Positions 17,121-26,045 of a stretch of DNA of 64,000 nucleotides are shown here, piece by piece. Positions within the stretch are counted from its first letter, which is position 1; each line of letters starts with the position of its first letter. A program made the position numbers and the translations under genes. This stretch comes from an uncultured Clostridia bacterium (GTDB lineage Bacteria; Bacillota; Clostridia; Christensenellales; UBA1750). The stretch covers positions 1 to 64,000 of the forward strand of contig CAJFMX010000003.1 in the NCBI GenBank assembly GCA_904393115.1, written 5' to 3'. The notes beneath the pieces were generated by a model. The model was not told the DNA's origin. It made no database searches and saw only the letters and a list, made by a program, of their open reading frames with translations.

Positions 17121-17169
17121 TTCGAAAGCGTTCCGAAGGGTTTACATATTTATGCGCGTATGCTATCCT
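17121..17169 (+). promoter_or_regulatory. Promoter of the SH3b gene with an upstream cre-like palindrome
   Basis: TTTACA (17141-17146) and TATCCT (17164-17169) are 17 bp apart. Just upstream, TTCGAAAGCGTTCCGAA (17121-17137) is an imperfect palindrome resembling a CcpA cre box. Position ahead of -35 would fit activation; control by CcpA is inferred. Confidence 0.55.
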
Positions 17170-17219
17170 TATCTTGAGCTCAGGGAAGAGCGTACATCAT
17201 CAGAAAGGGGAAAAGAACC

Positions 17220-18689
17220 ATGAAGAAACTGCTAGCCAGCGCACTGGCTGCGGCGCTGCTCCTGACATCGTGCGTAACCGCGATGGCGGACAGCACCGAG
17301 ACGATCTCTGGGAAGAGCTACATCGTCGGCGCCTATGAGATCGAGGACGGCGGACACGAAAACAGCGATCCGCTCGCCTATGACAAGGACGTCAACTCCC
17401 TGACCGTGGAGTATGACTACGAGACCATGGACGAGGTCACCACCGGCCGCTACTCCGAAGACGCGAAGATGATTATGATCTACGTCGAGGGCTTTGACAC
17501 GGGCAAGCTCATCGGCGACATCTCGATCACCATCGACGGCAAGGACTTTGACGCCGACGACCTGGTCGGCGCGGAGTACCAGGACCGCATGGGCTACGAC
17601 GCGGACGCAGGCATCCTCCGCTTCCCGGTTGAGGCGACCAAGTCCGGCTACAGCGACACCTACGTCATCGAGATCGAATCCGACGACGGCGACGGCAACA
17701 CCGTGACCGAGACCGCGCGCATCACCCTGCGCCTGGAAAATGAGTCCGAGTACAAGAATGCGGAAACCGCGACCATCTCCCGCATCTCCGGCGACGGCGT
17801 GGACGCCTACATCGTGGGCTCCCGCATCTACCTGGACTACGCGTCCTCCAGCACGGACGACGATGCGCTGCTGACGATCACCTTCCGCGATGAGAACGGC
17901 GACCTCTTCGACGTGGTGACCTGGTACTACAACGCGGCCTCCGACGGGAACGAGCTGGATGAACAGGGCCTGTTCAACGCCAGCGACGAGGACGGCGACG
18001 TGGATCTTAACGGCCTGAAGCTTGACAGCTCTGTCGGGTACTTCAAGGTGTACGCCGGCGATTACGATTACTTCGACGATGCCGATGAGGATTACTTCAC
18101 GAACGTCTACTTCACCCTGGAGACCTCTTCGGACATCTACGAGACCAAGGAATACGACGTGGTCGTCCGCACGGACGTCTACGAGACGGACCCCAAGGGC
18201 ATCTACTTTGAGGAGTCCAGCATCACCCTCGACATCGGCGAAAGCTACACCCCCAACGTCCTGGGCGTGGCCACCGGCCGCACCGTTGACGCGGTGATCG
18301 AGCCCGGCACGGGCACCAGCCGCAACGTCATCGACATCGAGGACGACGACACCATCATCGGCACCCAGGAAGGCACCGCCTACGTCACGGCGACCTATGA
18401 GTTCATCGCCGAAGGCGGAGAGTTGGAAGAGTACACTTCTTCTTCCATGAAGGTCACCGTCACCGACGAGATCTATGACGGCGAGTCGGAAGAGGATACC
18501 GACGACGATGCCACCAGCACCTACATGGTCACCGCCAGCACGCTGAACGTGCGCACCGGCCCCTCGACCTCCTACTCCAAGGTGGGCACGCTCTCCCGCG
18601 GCACCGCGGTGGAGGTTGTGGGCACCTACGGCAACTGGGCGAAGCTGAGCAACGGCTACTACGTATCTCTGAGCTACCTGTCCGCATAA
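17220..18689 (+). CDS. Secreted acidic SH3b-domain protein
   Basis: A 489-residue exported protein paralogous to the one at 1-1320. The N-terminus MKKLLASALAAALLL is a signal peptide; LTSC at residues 15-18 could be a lipobox, and AMAD a few residues later an ordinary signal peptidase site, so anchoring is uncertain. The mature part is very rich in Asp, Glu and Tyr. A BIG2-like region (GESYTPNVLGVATG to GTQEGTAYVTATYEF) precedes an acidic linker and a C-terminal SH3b domain (about 435-489: TYMVTASTLNVRTGPSTSY...). SH3b domains bind peptidoglycan or other wall polymers. It is a single-gene unit with its own promoter and terminator. Confidence 0.88.
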   Translation: MKKLLASALAAALLLTSCVTAMADSTETISGKSYIVGAYEIEDGGHENSDPLAYDKDVNSLTVEYDYETMDEVTTGRYSEDAKMIMIYVEGFDTGKLIGDISITIDGKDFDADDLVGAEYQDRMGYDADAGILRFPVEATKSGYSDTYVIEIESDDGDGNTVTETARITLRLENESEYKNAETATISRISGDGVDAYIVGSRIYLDYASSSTDDDALLTITFRDENGDLFDVVTWYYNAASDGNELDEQGLFNASDEDGDVDLNGLKLDSSVGYFKVYAGDYDYFDDADEDYFTNVYFTLETSSDIYETKEYDVVVRTDVYETDPKGIYFEESSITLDIGESYTPNVLGVATGRTVDAVIEPGTGTSRNVIDIEDDDTIIGTQEGTAYVTATYEFIAEGGELEEYTSSSMKVTVTDEIYDGESEEDTDDDATSTYMVTASTLNVRTGPSTSYSKVGTLSRGTAVEVVGTYGNWAKLSNGYYVSLSYLSA

Positions 18690-18726
18690 CCCCCCGGATC
18701 AATCGAATCTTTCGGTGCAAAAAAAG

Positions 18727-18766
18727 GGGACCCCGAAGTGTGCGCGGGGTCCCCGATCTTTTTTGC
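18727..18766 (+). terminator. Terminator after the SH3b gene
   Basis: GGGGACCCC and its partner CGGGGTCCCC form a strong stem, followed by GATCTTTTTT. Confidence 0.85.
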
Positions 18767-18803
18767 AAAAAGAAACGGCCCTCCCGAGAAAGCGGGAGGG
18801 CCG
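18765..18803 (-). terminator. Terminator after the amidohydrolase gene
   Basis: GGCCCTCCCG and CGGGAGGGCC form a stem about 11 nt past the leftward stop codon, followed leftward by GTTTCTTTTT. Read rightward it also has a T tract (18807-18815), so it is bidirectional. Confidence 0.8.
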
Positions 18804-18813
18804 GCATTTTTTT

Positions 18814-20196
18814 TTAGACCTTGCAGCTGCAGCAGCGGCAGCACTTCAGGGAGCGGCCGGCAGCGGCGTTGACGACCTCCTTGCCGCGCACGGCAAGGGT
18901 CCCGCCCACAAGGACGAAGTCGATGCCCTCGGGCGGGTCGTCGGGCCGCCCCTTGTCGACATAGGCGGCGTTGTCGTAGATGGTCTTGGGGTCGAAGACC
19001 GCGATGTCCGCATCCGCGCCCACGCGCATGCGGCCCTTGCGCGCAAAGCCCATCACCTGCGCCGGCAGGAGCGTCGCGCGGCGGACGGCCTCGCAGAGGT
19101 TGAGGTTGGCCTGCTCGCGGACCATGCGGAAGAACGCGGCGAACGTGCCGGCGATCTGCGGGTGGCCCTCGCCGGGGTTGTAGGGCGCGGTGTCGGAGGA
19201 GGGCATGATGTAGTCGCGCGTAAAGGCCAGGGCGATGGAGGGCTCGGCGTCCGTCTTGCAGATGACGGTCTCGTTGGGGTGCAGCGTGCGCATGGTCCGA
19301 TAGAGCTGCTCGTCCAGGCGCTGGCCGGTGTATTCGCCGGTGGCGACGAGCAGGCTGGGCAGGATGCTCTCGTGGGCGAAGACATAGCTCTCCCGGAAGC
19401 ACTCCGAGCCGATGGAGGTCGCCCAGTCCACGTACATGCCGCTGTCGGCCCAGATGTCCACGCCCTGGGCGCGGGCCTTGTCGAGCATGTCCAGCGCCTC
19501 GCGCATGACGAATTCGCCGTACTGGTAGACCAGATGGCTGATGACGATGCGCGCGCCCGTCCGGCGGGAGACCTCGATGGCGTCCGCCAGGGAGGAGAGG
19601 TCGTAATCGTCCTCCATGCGCGTGTCGATGGAGACGACGCGGCCGTACTCCCGCGCAACCGTGGCCAGGGCGAGGATCTCGTCCAGGGAGGTGCCGGGCG
19701 TGTAGCCCACGCCCAGGGAGATGCCGGCTGCGCCCTGGCTGAGCCCCTGGCGCGCCAGGCAGCACATGTGGTCGATCTGCTCCTTTGTGGCCGGGGCGTA
19801 GATGTTGCAGGCGCCGACCATCTTGCGCAGGGTGGAGCCGCCCAACAGCTCCGCGTGGTTGAGCGGATACCCCTTGTCGATGCGGTCAAAGAACTCGGTG
19901 ACATTGGGAACGGACAGGCCGCAGTTTCCGCTGACCAGCGTGGTCACGCCCTGCAGGAGGGAGAGCTTGGCGCAGGTCTCGTGATCCGGGTAGGTGGTCA
20001 CGTTGTCCACGTGGGCGTGCACATCAATAAACCCGGGGCAAACGACGTGCCCAGCGGCGTCAAGCTCGGTGTCTGCATGGAGAGGGGTATCGGAAATCTC
20101 CGCAATGCGGCCGTCCTTTACGCCCACCGAGGCCAAGCGGGCGGTGCAGGACTCGGGGTCGATGACCAGCCCGTTGTTGATGCAAAGCGTATTCAT
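18814..20196 (-). CDS. Amidohydrolase, N-acyl-D-amino-acid deacylase family, with Cys-rich tail
   Basis: A 460-residue metallo-amidohydrolase. The GFIDVHAHVD motif (metal-binding HxH) is near residue 55, the GNCGLSVPN segment is typical of D-aminoacylases, and the C-terminal MGFARKGRMRVGADADIAVFDP is the standard amidohydrolase composite-domain ending. D-aminoacylases release D-amino acids from N-acyl forms. Unusually, the protein ends LKCCRCCSCKV with five cysteines in the last eleven residues, which the family normally lacks. ATG at 20194-20196 follows AAGGAG. A single-gene unit lying between an exoprotein gene and potD. Confidence 0.85.
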   Translation of the reverse strand: MNTLCINNGLVIDPESCTARLASVGVKDGRIAEISDTPLHADTELDAAGHVVCPGFIDVHAHVDNVTTYPDHETCAKLSLLQGVTTLVSGNCGLSVPNVTEFFDRIDKGYPLNHAELLGGSTLRKMVGACNIYAPATKEQIDHMCCLARQGLSQGAAGISLGVGYTPGTSLDEILALATVAREYGRVVSIDTRMEDDYDLSSLADAIEVSRRTGARIVISHLVYQYGEFVMREALDMLDKARAQGVDIWADSGMYVDWATSIGSECFRESYVFAHESILPSLLVATGEYTGQRLDEQLYRTMRTLHPNETVICKTDAEPSIALAFTRDYIMPSSDTAPYNPGEGHPQIAGTFAAFFRMVREQANLNLCEAVRRATLLPAQVMGFARKGRMRVGADADIAVFDPKTIYDNAAYVDKGRPDDPPEGIDFVLVGGTLAVRGKEVVNAAAGRSLKCCRCCSCKV

Positions 20197-20245
20197 CTTG
20201 TCTGGTTCTCCTTACGATTGTCAATGGGAAGAGGAAAAAACGGAG

Positions 20246-20281
20246 GAAAGGTGAAAGGCGTGATGCCCTTCACCTTTCTTT
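20246..20281. terminator. Terminator after potD
   Basis: GAAAGGTGAA/TTCACCTTTC with inner GGC/GCC pairs forms a long hairpin 38 nt beyond the potD stop. T-rich runs lie on both sides, so it can work in either direction. Confidence 0.8.
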
Positions 20282-20318
20282 TTCCGGCGTGGGGAAGAAA
20301 TTGCGCAGCGGAGCGGGA

Positions 20319-21371
20319 TCAGGCCTGCTTAAAGGCGTTCCAGATCTCGTTCATCTGCTCGGTCGCCTCGGCGGAGATGTCCTGCATGAACTCGGTCTCG
20401 CCCAGGGTGTCGGCGGGGATGTTGACCGCCTTGTTGTCCAGGAACTCCTGGGGCAGGTACTCCGTCGCGGCGGAGTTGCAGTTGATGTACTGCGTGAAGA
20501 CGGAAGCCTTGGCGCTGACCTCCGGGTCGCACATGAAGTTCAGGAACTGATGCGCGGCGTCCGCGTGCGGCGCGTTCGCGGGGATGAAGAAGGCGTCGAT
20601 GCCGTAGCCCATGCCCTCCTCCGGGTAGCAGACCTCAAAGTCCGGGCGCTCGGAGAGCACGGCGGAAACCTGGGAGGTGAAGATGTAGCCGATGGTGCAC
20701 TCGCCGGAGATCAGCTTCTCATGCGGGGTGTCGCCGTCCAGGGCGCGGATGTTGGGCTTGAGCTGCAGGAGCTTCTCGCCGGCCTGGGCGATGATCTCCG
20801 GGTCCTCGGTGTTGAGGGAGTAGCCCATGGACTTCAGCGTCATGCCGATGACGTTGCGCATGTCATCCATCACGACGAGCTGATCCGCAAGGCTGGGGTC
20901 CCACAGGCTGTTGTAGCCGGTGATCTCGCAGGTGACCTTGGCGGGGTCGTACACGATCAGCGGGGTGCCCGCGACGTAGGGCACGGTGTACTTGGCCTCC
21001 GGGTCGAAGTAGTGGTTGAGGTAGGCGGGGTTGAGGTTGGAGAAGTTGGGGACCTTTTCCTTGTCGATCTCCATGATCAGCCCCTCGTTGCGGGCGATGT
21101 TGACGACAAAGTCGCTGCCGATGACGATGTCGTAATCGCCGCCCTCGGCCGCCTCCAGCTTGGTGAGCATTTCCTCGTTGGAGGTGTAGTAGTTATAGTT
21201 GATGGCGATGCCGGTTTCCTCCGTGAACTGTGCCAGCAGCTCGGGGTCAATGTAGTCGGCCCAGGAGAAGATGACCAGCTCCTGCGCAGGGGCGGACGAG
21301 CAGCCCACGCTCATCAGCATCAGGGCGAGGATCAGCACCAGGCTGAAGGCACGGATCAGGGTCTTTTTCAT
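20319..21371 (-). CDS. potD: Spermidine/putrescine ABC transporter substrate-binding lipoprotein
   Basis: A 350-residue lipoprotein. The signal peptide ends in the lipobox SVGC (cysteine 24). The mature part starts LVIFSWADYIDPEL, the classic PotD/PotF opening, and continues with FEEETG-like QFTEETGIAINY and YDIVIGSDFVVN. It captures polyamines outside the membrane and delivers them to PotBC. Last gene of the leftward potABCD operon, with a 58-nt gap after potC that holds its own AGGAGG site. Confidence 0.95.
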   Translation of the reverse strand: MKKTLIRAFSLVLILALMLMSVGCSSAPAQELVIFSWADYIDPELLAQFTEETGIAINYNYYTSNEEMLTKLEAAEGGDYDIVIGSDFVVNIARNEGLIMEIDKEKVPNFSNLNPAYLNHYFDPEAKYTVPYVAGTPLIVYDPAKVTCEITGYNSLWDPSLADQLVVMDDMRNVIGMTLKSMGYSLNTEDPEIIAQAGEKLLQLKPNIRALDGDTPHEKLISGECTIGYIFTSQVSAVLSERPDFEVCYPEEGMGYGIDAFFIPANAPHADAAHQFLNFMCDPEVSAKASVFTQYINCNSAATEYLPQEFLDNKAVNIPADTLGETEFMQDISAEATEQMNEIWNAFKQA

Positions 21372-21429
21372 CTCTTTGTCGTTTCCTCCTCAAAAATGAT
21401 GATCTATAATACGCCGTGTGCCGGCCGTA

Positions 21430-22212
21430 TTACCGGGCTTTCCTGCGCAGGGAGCTGAGCAGGTAGAACACGCCGATGGCGCCGAAGACCACCAGCAGCA
21501 TGAGCGTGCACAGGGCGTTGACTTCCGGGGTCACGCCCATCTTGAGCATGGAGTAGACCTGCAGGGGCAGGGTGTTGGAAGTCGTGCCCGTGACGAAGAA
21601 GGAGATGACCACGTCGTCCATGGACATGGCGAAGGCCAGCAGCGCGCCCGAGATGATCGCCGGCGTGATCAGCGGCAGCGTCACGTCGTAGAAGGCGCGC
21701 GTCTGCGTCGCGCCCAGGTCCCGCGCCGCCTCGACATAGGCGGGGTCCAGGCCGACCAGGCGGCTTTGGACGTTGATGAAGATGTAGGGAACGCAGAACG
21801 TCGTGTGCGCGATGATGAGCGTCACCATCCCGAACGGCACCTGCAGGATGGAGAAGAACGAAAGGTACGCCATGCCCAGGATGATCTCCGGCAGCATCAT
21901 CGGGATCAGGGAGACGTTTTCCAGCAGGTTCTGCGCGCGGAAGCGGGACTTGGCCATGCCCACCGCGCCGGCCGTGCCGATGAGGATCGACAGCGCGCAC
22001 GAGGAGACGGCCAGGAACAGCGAGTTCTTCAGCGAGCGCATGATCTGCGTGTTGCGGAAGAGCTTTTCATACCACTCCAGGGAGAAGCCCTCCCAGTTGC
22101 CGTACTTGGAGGCGTTGAAGGAGTAGACCACCACCACGATGATGGGCAGGTAGTTGAACAGCAGCACCAGCAGCACGAAGAGCTTGGAGCGCCAGGTATT
22201 CGTCCGCTTCAT
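21430..22212 (-). CDS. potC: Spermidine/putrescine ABC transporter permease PotC
   Basis: A 260-residue permease with six predicted membrane segments and the EAA loop YVEAARDLGATQTRAFYDVTLP that contacts PotA. The N-terminus has the LPIIVVVVYSFNASKYG pattern of PotC. It overlaps potB by ATGA. Confidence 0.95.
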   Translation of the reverse strand: MKRTNTWRSKLFVLLVLLFNYLPIIVVVVYSFNASKYGNWEGFSLEWYEKLFRNTQIMRSLKNSLFLAVSSCALSILIGTAGAVGMAKSRFRAQNLLENVSLIPMMLPEIILGMAYLSFFSILQVPFGMVTLIIAHTTFCVPYIFINVQSRLVGLDPAYVEAARDLGATQTRAFYDVTLPLITPAIISGALLAFAMSMDDVVISFFVTGTTSNTLPLQVYSMLKMGVTPEVNALCTLMLLVVFGAIGVFYLLSSLRRKAR

Positions 22213-23077
22213 CGCAGACCACCCAGGGTTTTCGCCCCTGTAACCTTCTTGTAGAGATAGATGAAGACGGTGGTGAAGACGAGCATGGCGATGGAGAGCG
22301 TGGCGCCCATCGGCCAGTTGCGCGCCTGCATGAATTCATTCTTGATCAGGTTGCCCAGCAGCAGGGTCTTGCCGCCGCCCAGCAGGTCCGAGATGAAGAA
22401 CAGGCCCATCGACGGCACGAACACCAGCACGCACCCCGCCACAATGCCCGGCACCGTCAGCGGCACCGTCACCGTGCAAAACGCCTTAAAGGGCGAAGCG
22501 CCCAGGTCGCGCGAGGCCTCAACAACCGTCCAATCCAGCTTCTCCACGGAGTTGTAGATGGAGGTGATCATGAAGGGCAGCAGCGCGTAGACCATGCCCA
22601 GCATCATCGCGCCGTTGTTGTAGAGGATCTTGAGCGGCTCGTCGATCAGCCCCAGGGCCTGGAGCGAGACGTTGACCACGCCGTTGGCCTTGAGCAGGAT
22701 GATCCAGCCGTTGAGCCGCAGCAGGGAGTTGATCCAAAACGGGGTCATGAGCAGCAGCACGATGAAGCTGCGGACCCTGGGCGGGAACTTGGCCGTGAAG
22801 TAGGCGAAGGGATAGCCGATGAGCAGCGTCAGCACGGTGGTGGCGATGGCCACCAGGAAGGAGTCGAGAAAGACCTTGCCGTAGACCGCGCTGAAGAGGT
22901 TCTTGTAGTTCTCCAGCGTAAAGACATTGGTGATGCCCCAAACGTCGTCCTTTTCCAGGAACGTGATGCCGATGACGTAGAGCAGCGGCAGCGCCACGAA
23001 CAGGAAGGTCCAGATCGCCAGGATCCACACTGTGGGGGCGATGCGGCGCTTGGGGGCGGAGGAAAGTTCCCGCTCCC

Positions 23078-23081
<4 letters not shown>
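22209..23081 (-). CDS. potB: Spermidine/putrescine ABC transporter permease PotB
   Basis: A 290-residue permease with six membrane segments and the EAA loop VVEASRDLGASPFKAFCTV. GTG at 23079-23081 is chosen because it overlaps the potA stop as GTGA and is preceded by GGGGGAAGG; upstream residues in the frame are a shadow of potA. PotB pairs with PotC to form the channel. Confidence 0.94.
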
Positions 23082-24160
<1,079 letters not shown>

Positions 24161-24256
24161 GTATCCCCTCCCTATATCGAATAAAGAAGTCAGCTCTAGT
24201 ATGAAAGAAATTTTGGAAAAATCAAGTTAAAGTTTTGCATAGAGGGGCCAGCCAGG

Positions 24257-24709
24257 TTAAAGCGGTTTGTAGGCCCGTTTCACGCACTTGGGGAGGAACG
24301 CCTGGAGCGCCTCCACGCCGTCGCGCAGGTCGAGATCGCGGTAGTTTCCGCAGCTCTCCGCCGAGGCGCCGGGCACGCTTTCCATGGAAAGCGAGAGGGC
24401 GATGGTCTCCTGCAGCAGGCGGCAGACCGCGTCTTCGCTCAGCCCGATCGTCACAAGGTAGAACCCCGTCCGGCAGCCCATGGGGCCGAAGTAGACGATG
24501 TTGTCCGCGCAGGCCGAGGAGCGCAGGCAGGTGGCCAGCATGTGCTCGACGGTGTGCGCCTCGGTCGTGGTGAGATACCGGCCCGCGTTGGGCCGGAAAA
24601 AGCGCAGGTCCGCCGTCAGAACCGGCACGCCCGCGCGCACGTCCTCCCGAAAGTATACGCCCGGCTCCATGCCGCGATGATCGACGGAAAAGCTGGCGAT
24701 GGTTTTCAT
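24257..24709 (-). CDS. luxS: S-ribosylhomocysteine lyase LuxS
   Basis: A 150-residue LuxS. It splits S-ribosylhomocysteine into homocysteine and DPD, the precursor of autoinducer-2. Zinc ligands and catalytic residues are in place: HTVEH (His and Glu), GPMGCRTGFYL (catalytic cysteine) and CGNY (third zinc ligand). It is divergent from mtnN, which produces its substrate. The AGGGAGG site lies 12 nt before ATG 24707-24709, slightly farther than usual. Confidence 0.96.
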   Translation of the reverse strand: MKTIASFSVDHRGMEPGVYFREDVRAGVPVLTADLRFFRPNAGRYLTTTEAHTVEHMLATCLRSSACADNIVYFGPMGCRTGFYLVTIGLSEDAVCRLLQETIALSLSMESVPGASAESCGNYRDLDLRDGVEALQAFLPKCVKRAYKPL

Positions 24710-24766
24710 TCCCGCATTCGACCTCCCTCAAATCCGACCAAAATCCTAGGAGAAAATTTCATGAAT

Positions 24767-24832
24767 ATTATAGCAGAAACGGCCTGCAATGCAAGAAGTT
24801 TTTTTGACATCTTCGGCGGGATTTGCTAAAAT
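24767..24832. promoter_or_regulatory. Back-to-back promoters of luxS and mtnN
   Basis: Leftward: TTGCAT (24789-24794) and TATAAT (24767-24772) with 16 bp between, plus an extended TGC. Rightward: TTGACA (24804-24809) and TAAAAT (24827-24832) with 17 bp between. The two -35 boxes are only 9 bp apart, so one regulator could affect both. Confidence 0.8.
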
Positions 24833-24865
24833 CGGGAAGAAACAGGCAAAAATGGAGGAATGCGC

Positions 24866-25552
24866 ATGAAAATCGGGATCATTGGAGCCATGGACGTGGA
24901 GGTGGAGACGCTCCGCAGCCGCATGGAGGGCGCAAAGCTGGAAACCGTCTCCGGGATGCAGTTCGCGCAGGGGCGCCTGGCGGGATGCGACGCGGTCGTC
25001 GCGGTGGCGGGCGTGGGCAAGGTCAGCGCCGCCATGTGCGCGCAGACCCTGATCCTGCGCTACCAGCCGGACGCCGTCATCAACACGGGCGTCGCCGGCG
25101 GGATCGGCCCGGACCTGAAGGTCCTGGACGTGGTGCTTGCGACCGCCGTGGTGCAGCACGACATGGATACCTCGCCCCTGGGCGACCCGGTGGGCTATAT
25201 CTCCGGCCTTGGCTGCGTGGAGATGCCCTGCGACGCGGCGCTGTGCGCGGCGCTGGCGGACGCCGCGGCGCGCGCGGGCATCGCGGTCCGGCGCGGCCTT
25301 GTGGCCTCCGGGGACCAGTTCATCGCCTCGGCGGAGCAGATCGCCCGCATCCGCGCGCACTTTGACGCCCAGGCCGCGGAGATGGAGGGCGGCGCCATCG
25401 GCCAGGTCTGCACGGCGAACGGCGTCCCCTTCGCCGTGCTGCGCGCCATCTCCGACGGCGGCAACGAGGAGGCGAAGATGAGCTATCCGCAGTTTGTGCA
25501 GCGGGCCTCGGAGCGCTCCGTGCGCATCCTGATGGAGTACCTGCAGGCGTGA
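24866..25552 (+). CDS. mtnN: 5'-methylthioadenosine/S-adenosylhomocysteine nucleosidase
   Basis: A 228-residue nucleosidase that removes adenine from SAH and MTA, feeding LuxS. Family motifs are IGIIGAMDVEVE at the start, NTGVAGG, the catalytic-glutamate region EMEGGAIGQV and the aspartate region RAISDGG. ATG 24866 is preferred over 24860 because GGAGG is seven bases from the former and one from the latter. A single gene with its own promoter and terminator. Confidence 0.95.
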   Translation: MKIGIIGAMDVEVETLRSRMEGAKLETVSGMQFAQGRLAGCDAVVAVAGVGKVSAAMCAQTLILRYQPDAVINTGVAGGIGPDLKVLDVVLATAVVQHDMDTSPLGDPVGYISGLGCVEMPCDAALCAALADAAARAGIAVRRGLVASGDQFIASAEQIARIRAHFDAQAAEMEGGAIGQVCTANGVPFAVLRAISDGGNEEAKMSYPQFVQRASERSVRILMEYLQA

Positions 25553-25561
25553 TGCGCACGC

Positions 25562-25592
25562 AAAAAAGCGGGCCGAAGGCCCGCTTTTTTTG
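25562..25592. terminator. Bidirectional terminator between mtnN and the lipoprotein gene
   Basis: AAGCGGGCC and GGCCCGCTT form a stem with a GAA loop, flanked by an A run and a T run. It serves both convergent genes. Confidence 0.93.
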
Positions 25593-25594
25593 CG

Positions 25595-26026
25595 TCAAAG
25601 GAAGCTCTCCACCACGTAGAGCGTGCGCGTCGTTTCGTCGAGGAAGAGAAGCAGCTCGGAGTTGTCCTCCTGGCTGTCGTACGCGGCGACGCAGTCCGCG
25701 TACGGGATGCGCCACTGCGCGGGCAGGTCCTCCAATTCGCCGAGGAAGTCCTCCGCGGCCGCGGTCACGCCGCTGGCGTAGATCGTGGGCCCGCCGGCCT
25801 CGCCCCAGGCGGCGTCCGGCAGAGCCGCGCCCTCCTCGTATTGGAAGACGTGGTAGCGGATGCCGTCCCCGTGGAAGCTCGCGCCCGTGTCCGCGGAATA
25901 GACCTCCCGGTAGCCGTCCGGCAGGCGCAGTCCCCAGTTTTTCTCGATCGTAGAGGCGTACGAGGTGCAGCCGGGGAGCCAAAACAAAACAGCGAGCAGC
26001 GCAAAGACCGCCGCGATTCGTTTCAT
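25595..26026 (-). CDS. Small lipoprotein of unknown function
   Basis: A 143-residue exported lipoprotein. The signal sequence MKRIAAVFALLAVLFWLPGC ends in the lipobox LPGC. No family is recognised; the mature part is acidic and beta-rich. AGGAGGGATTTTG precedes ATG 26024-26026. It is the last gene of the leftward GntR-ABC-permease operon, 19 nt after the permease stop, so it may work with that transporter at the cell surface. Confidence 0.8.
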   Translation of the reverse strand: MKRIAAVFALLAVLFWLPGCTSYASTIEKNWGLRLPDGYREVYSADTGASFHGDGIRYHVFQYEEGAALPDAAWGEAGGPTIYASGVTAAAEDFLGELEDLPAQWRIPYADCVAAYDSQEDNSELLLFLDETTRTLYVVESFL

Positions 26027-26045
26027 CAAAATCCCTCCTGATCGA

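Larger units (their letters stand above)
16885..17219. other. AT-rich intergenic region before the SH3b gene
   Basis: It holds the MFS terminator, a 13-bp direct repeat (atgaataaaaatt at 16939 and 16959), one isolated DnaA-box-like TTATCCACA at 16951-16959, and the SH3b promoter with a cre-like palindrome. Its AT content contrasts sharply with the GC-rich surroundings. No gene is seen. Confidence 0.6.
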
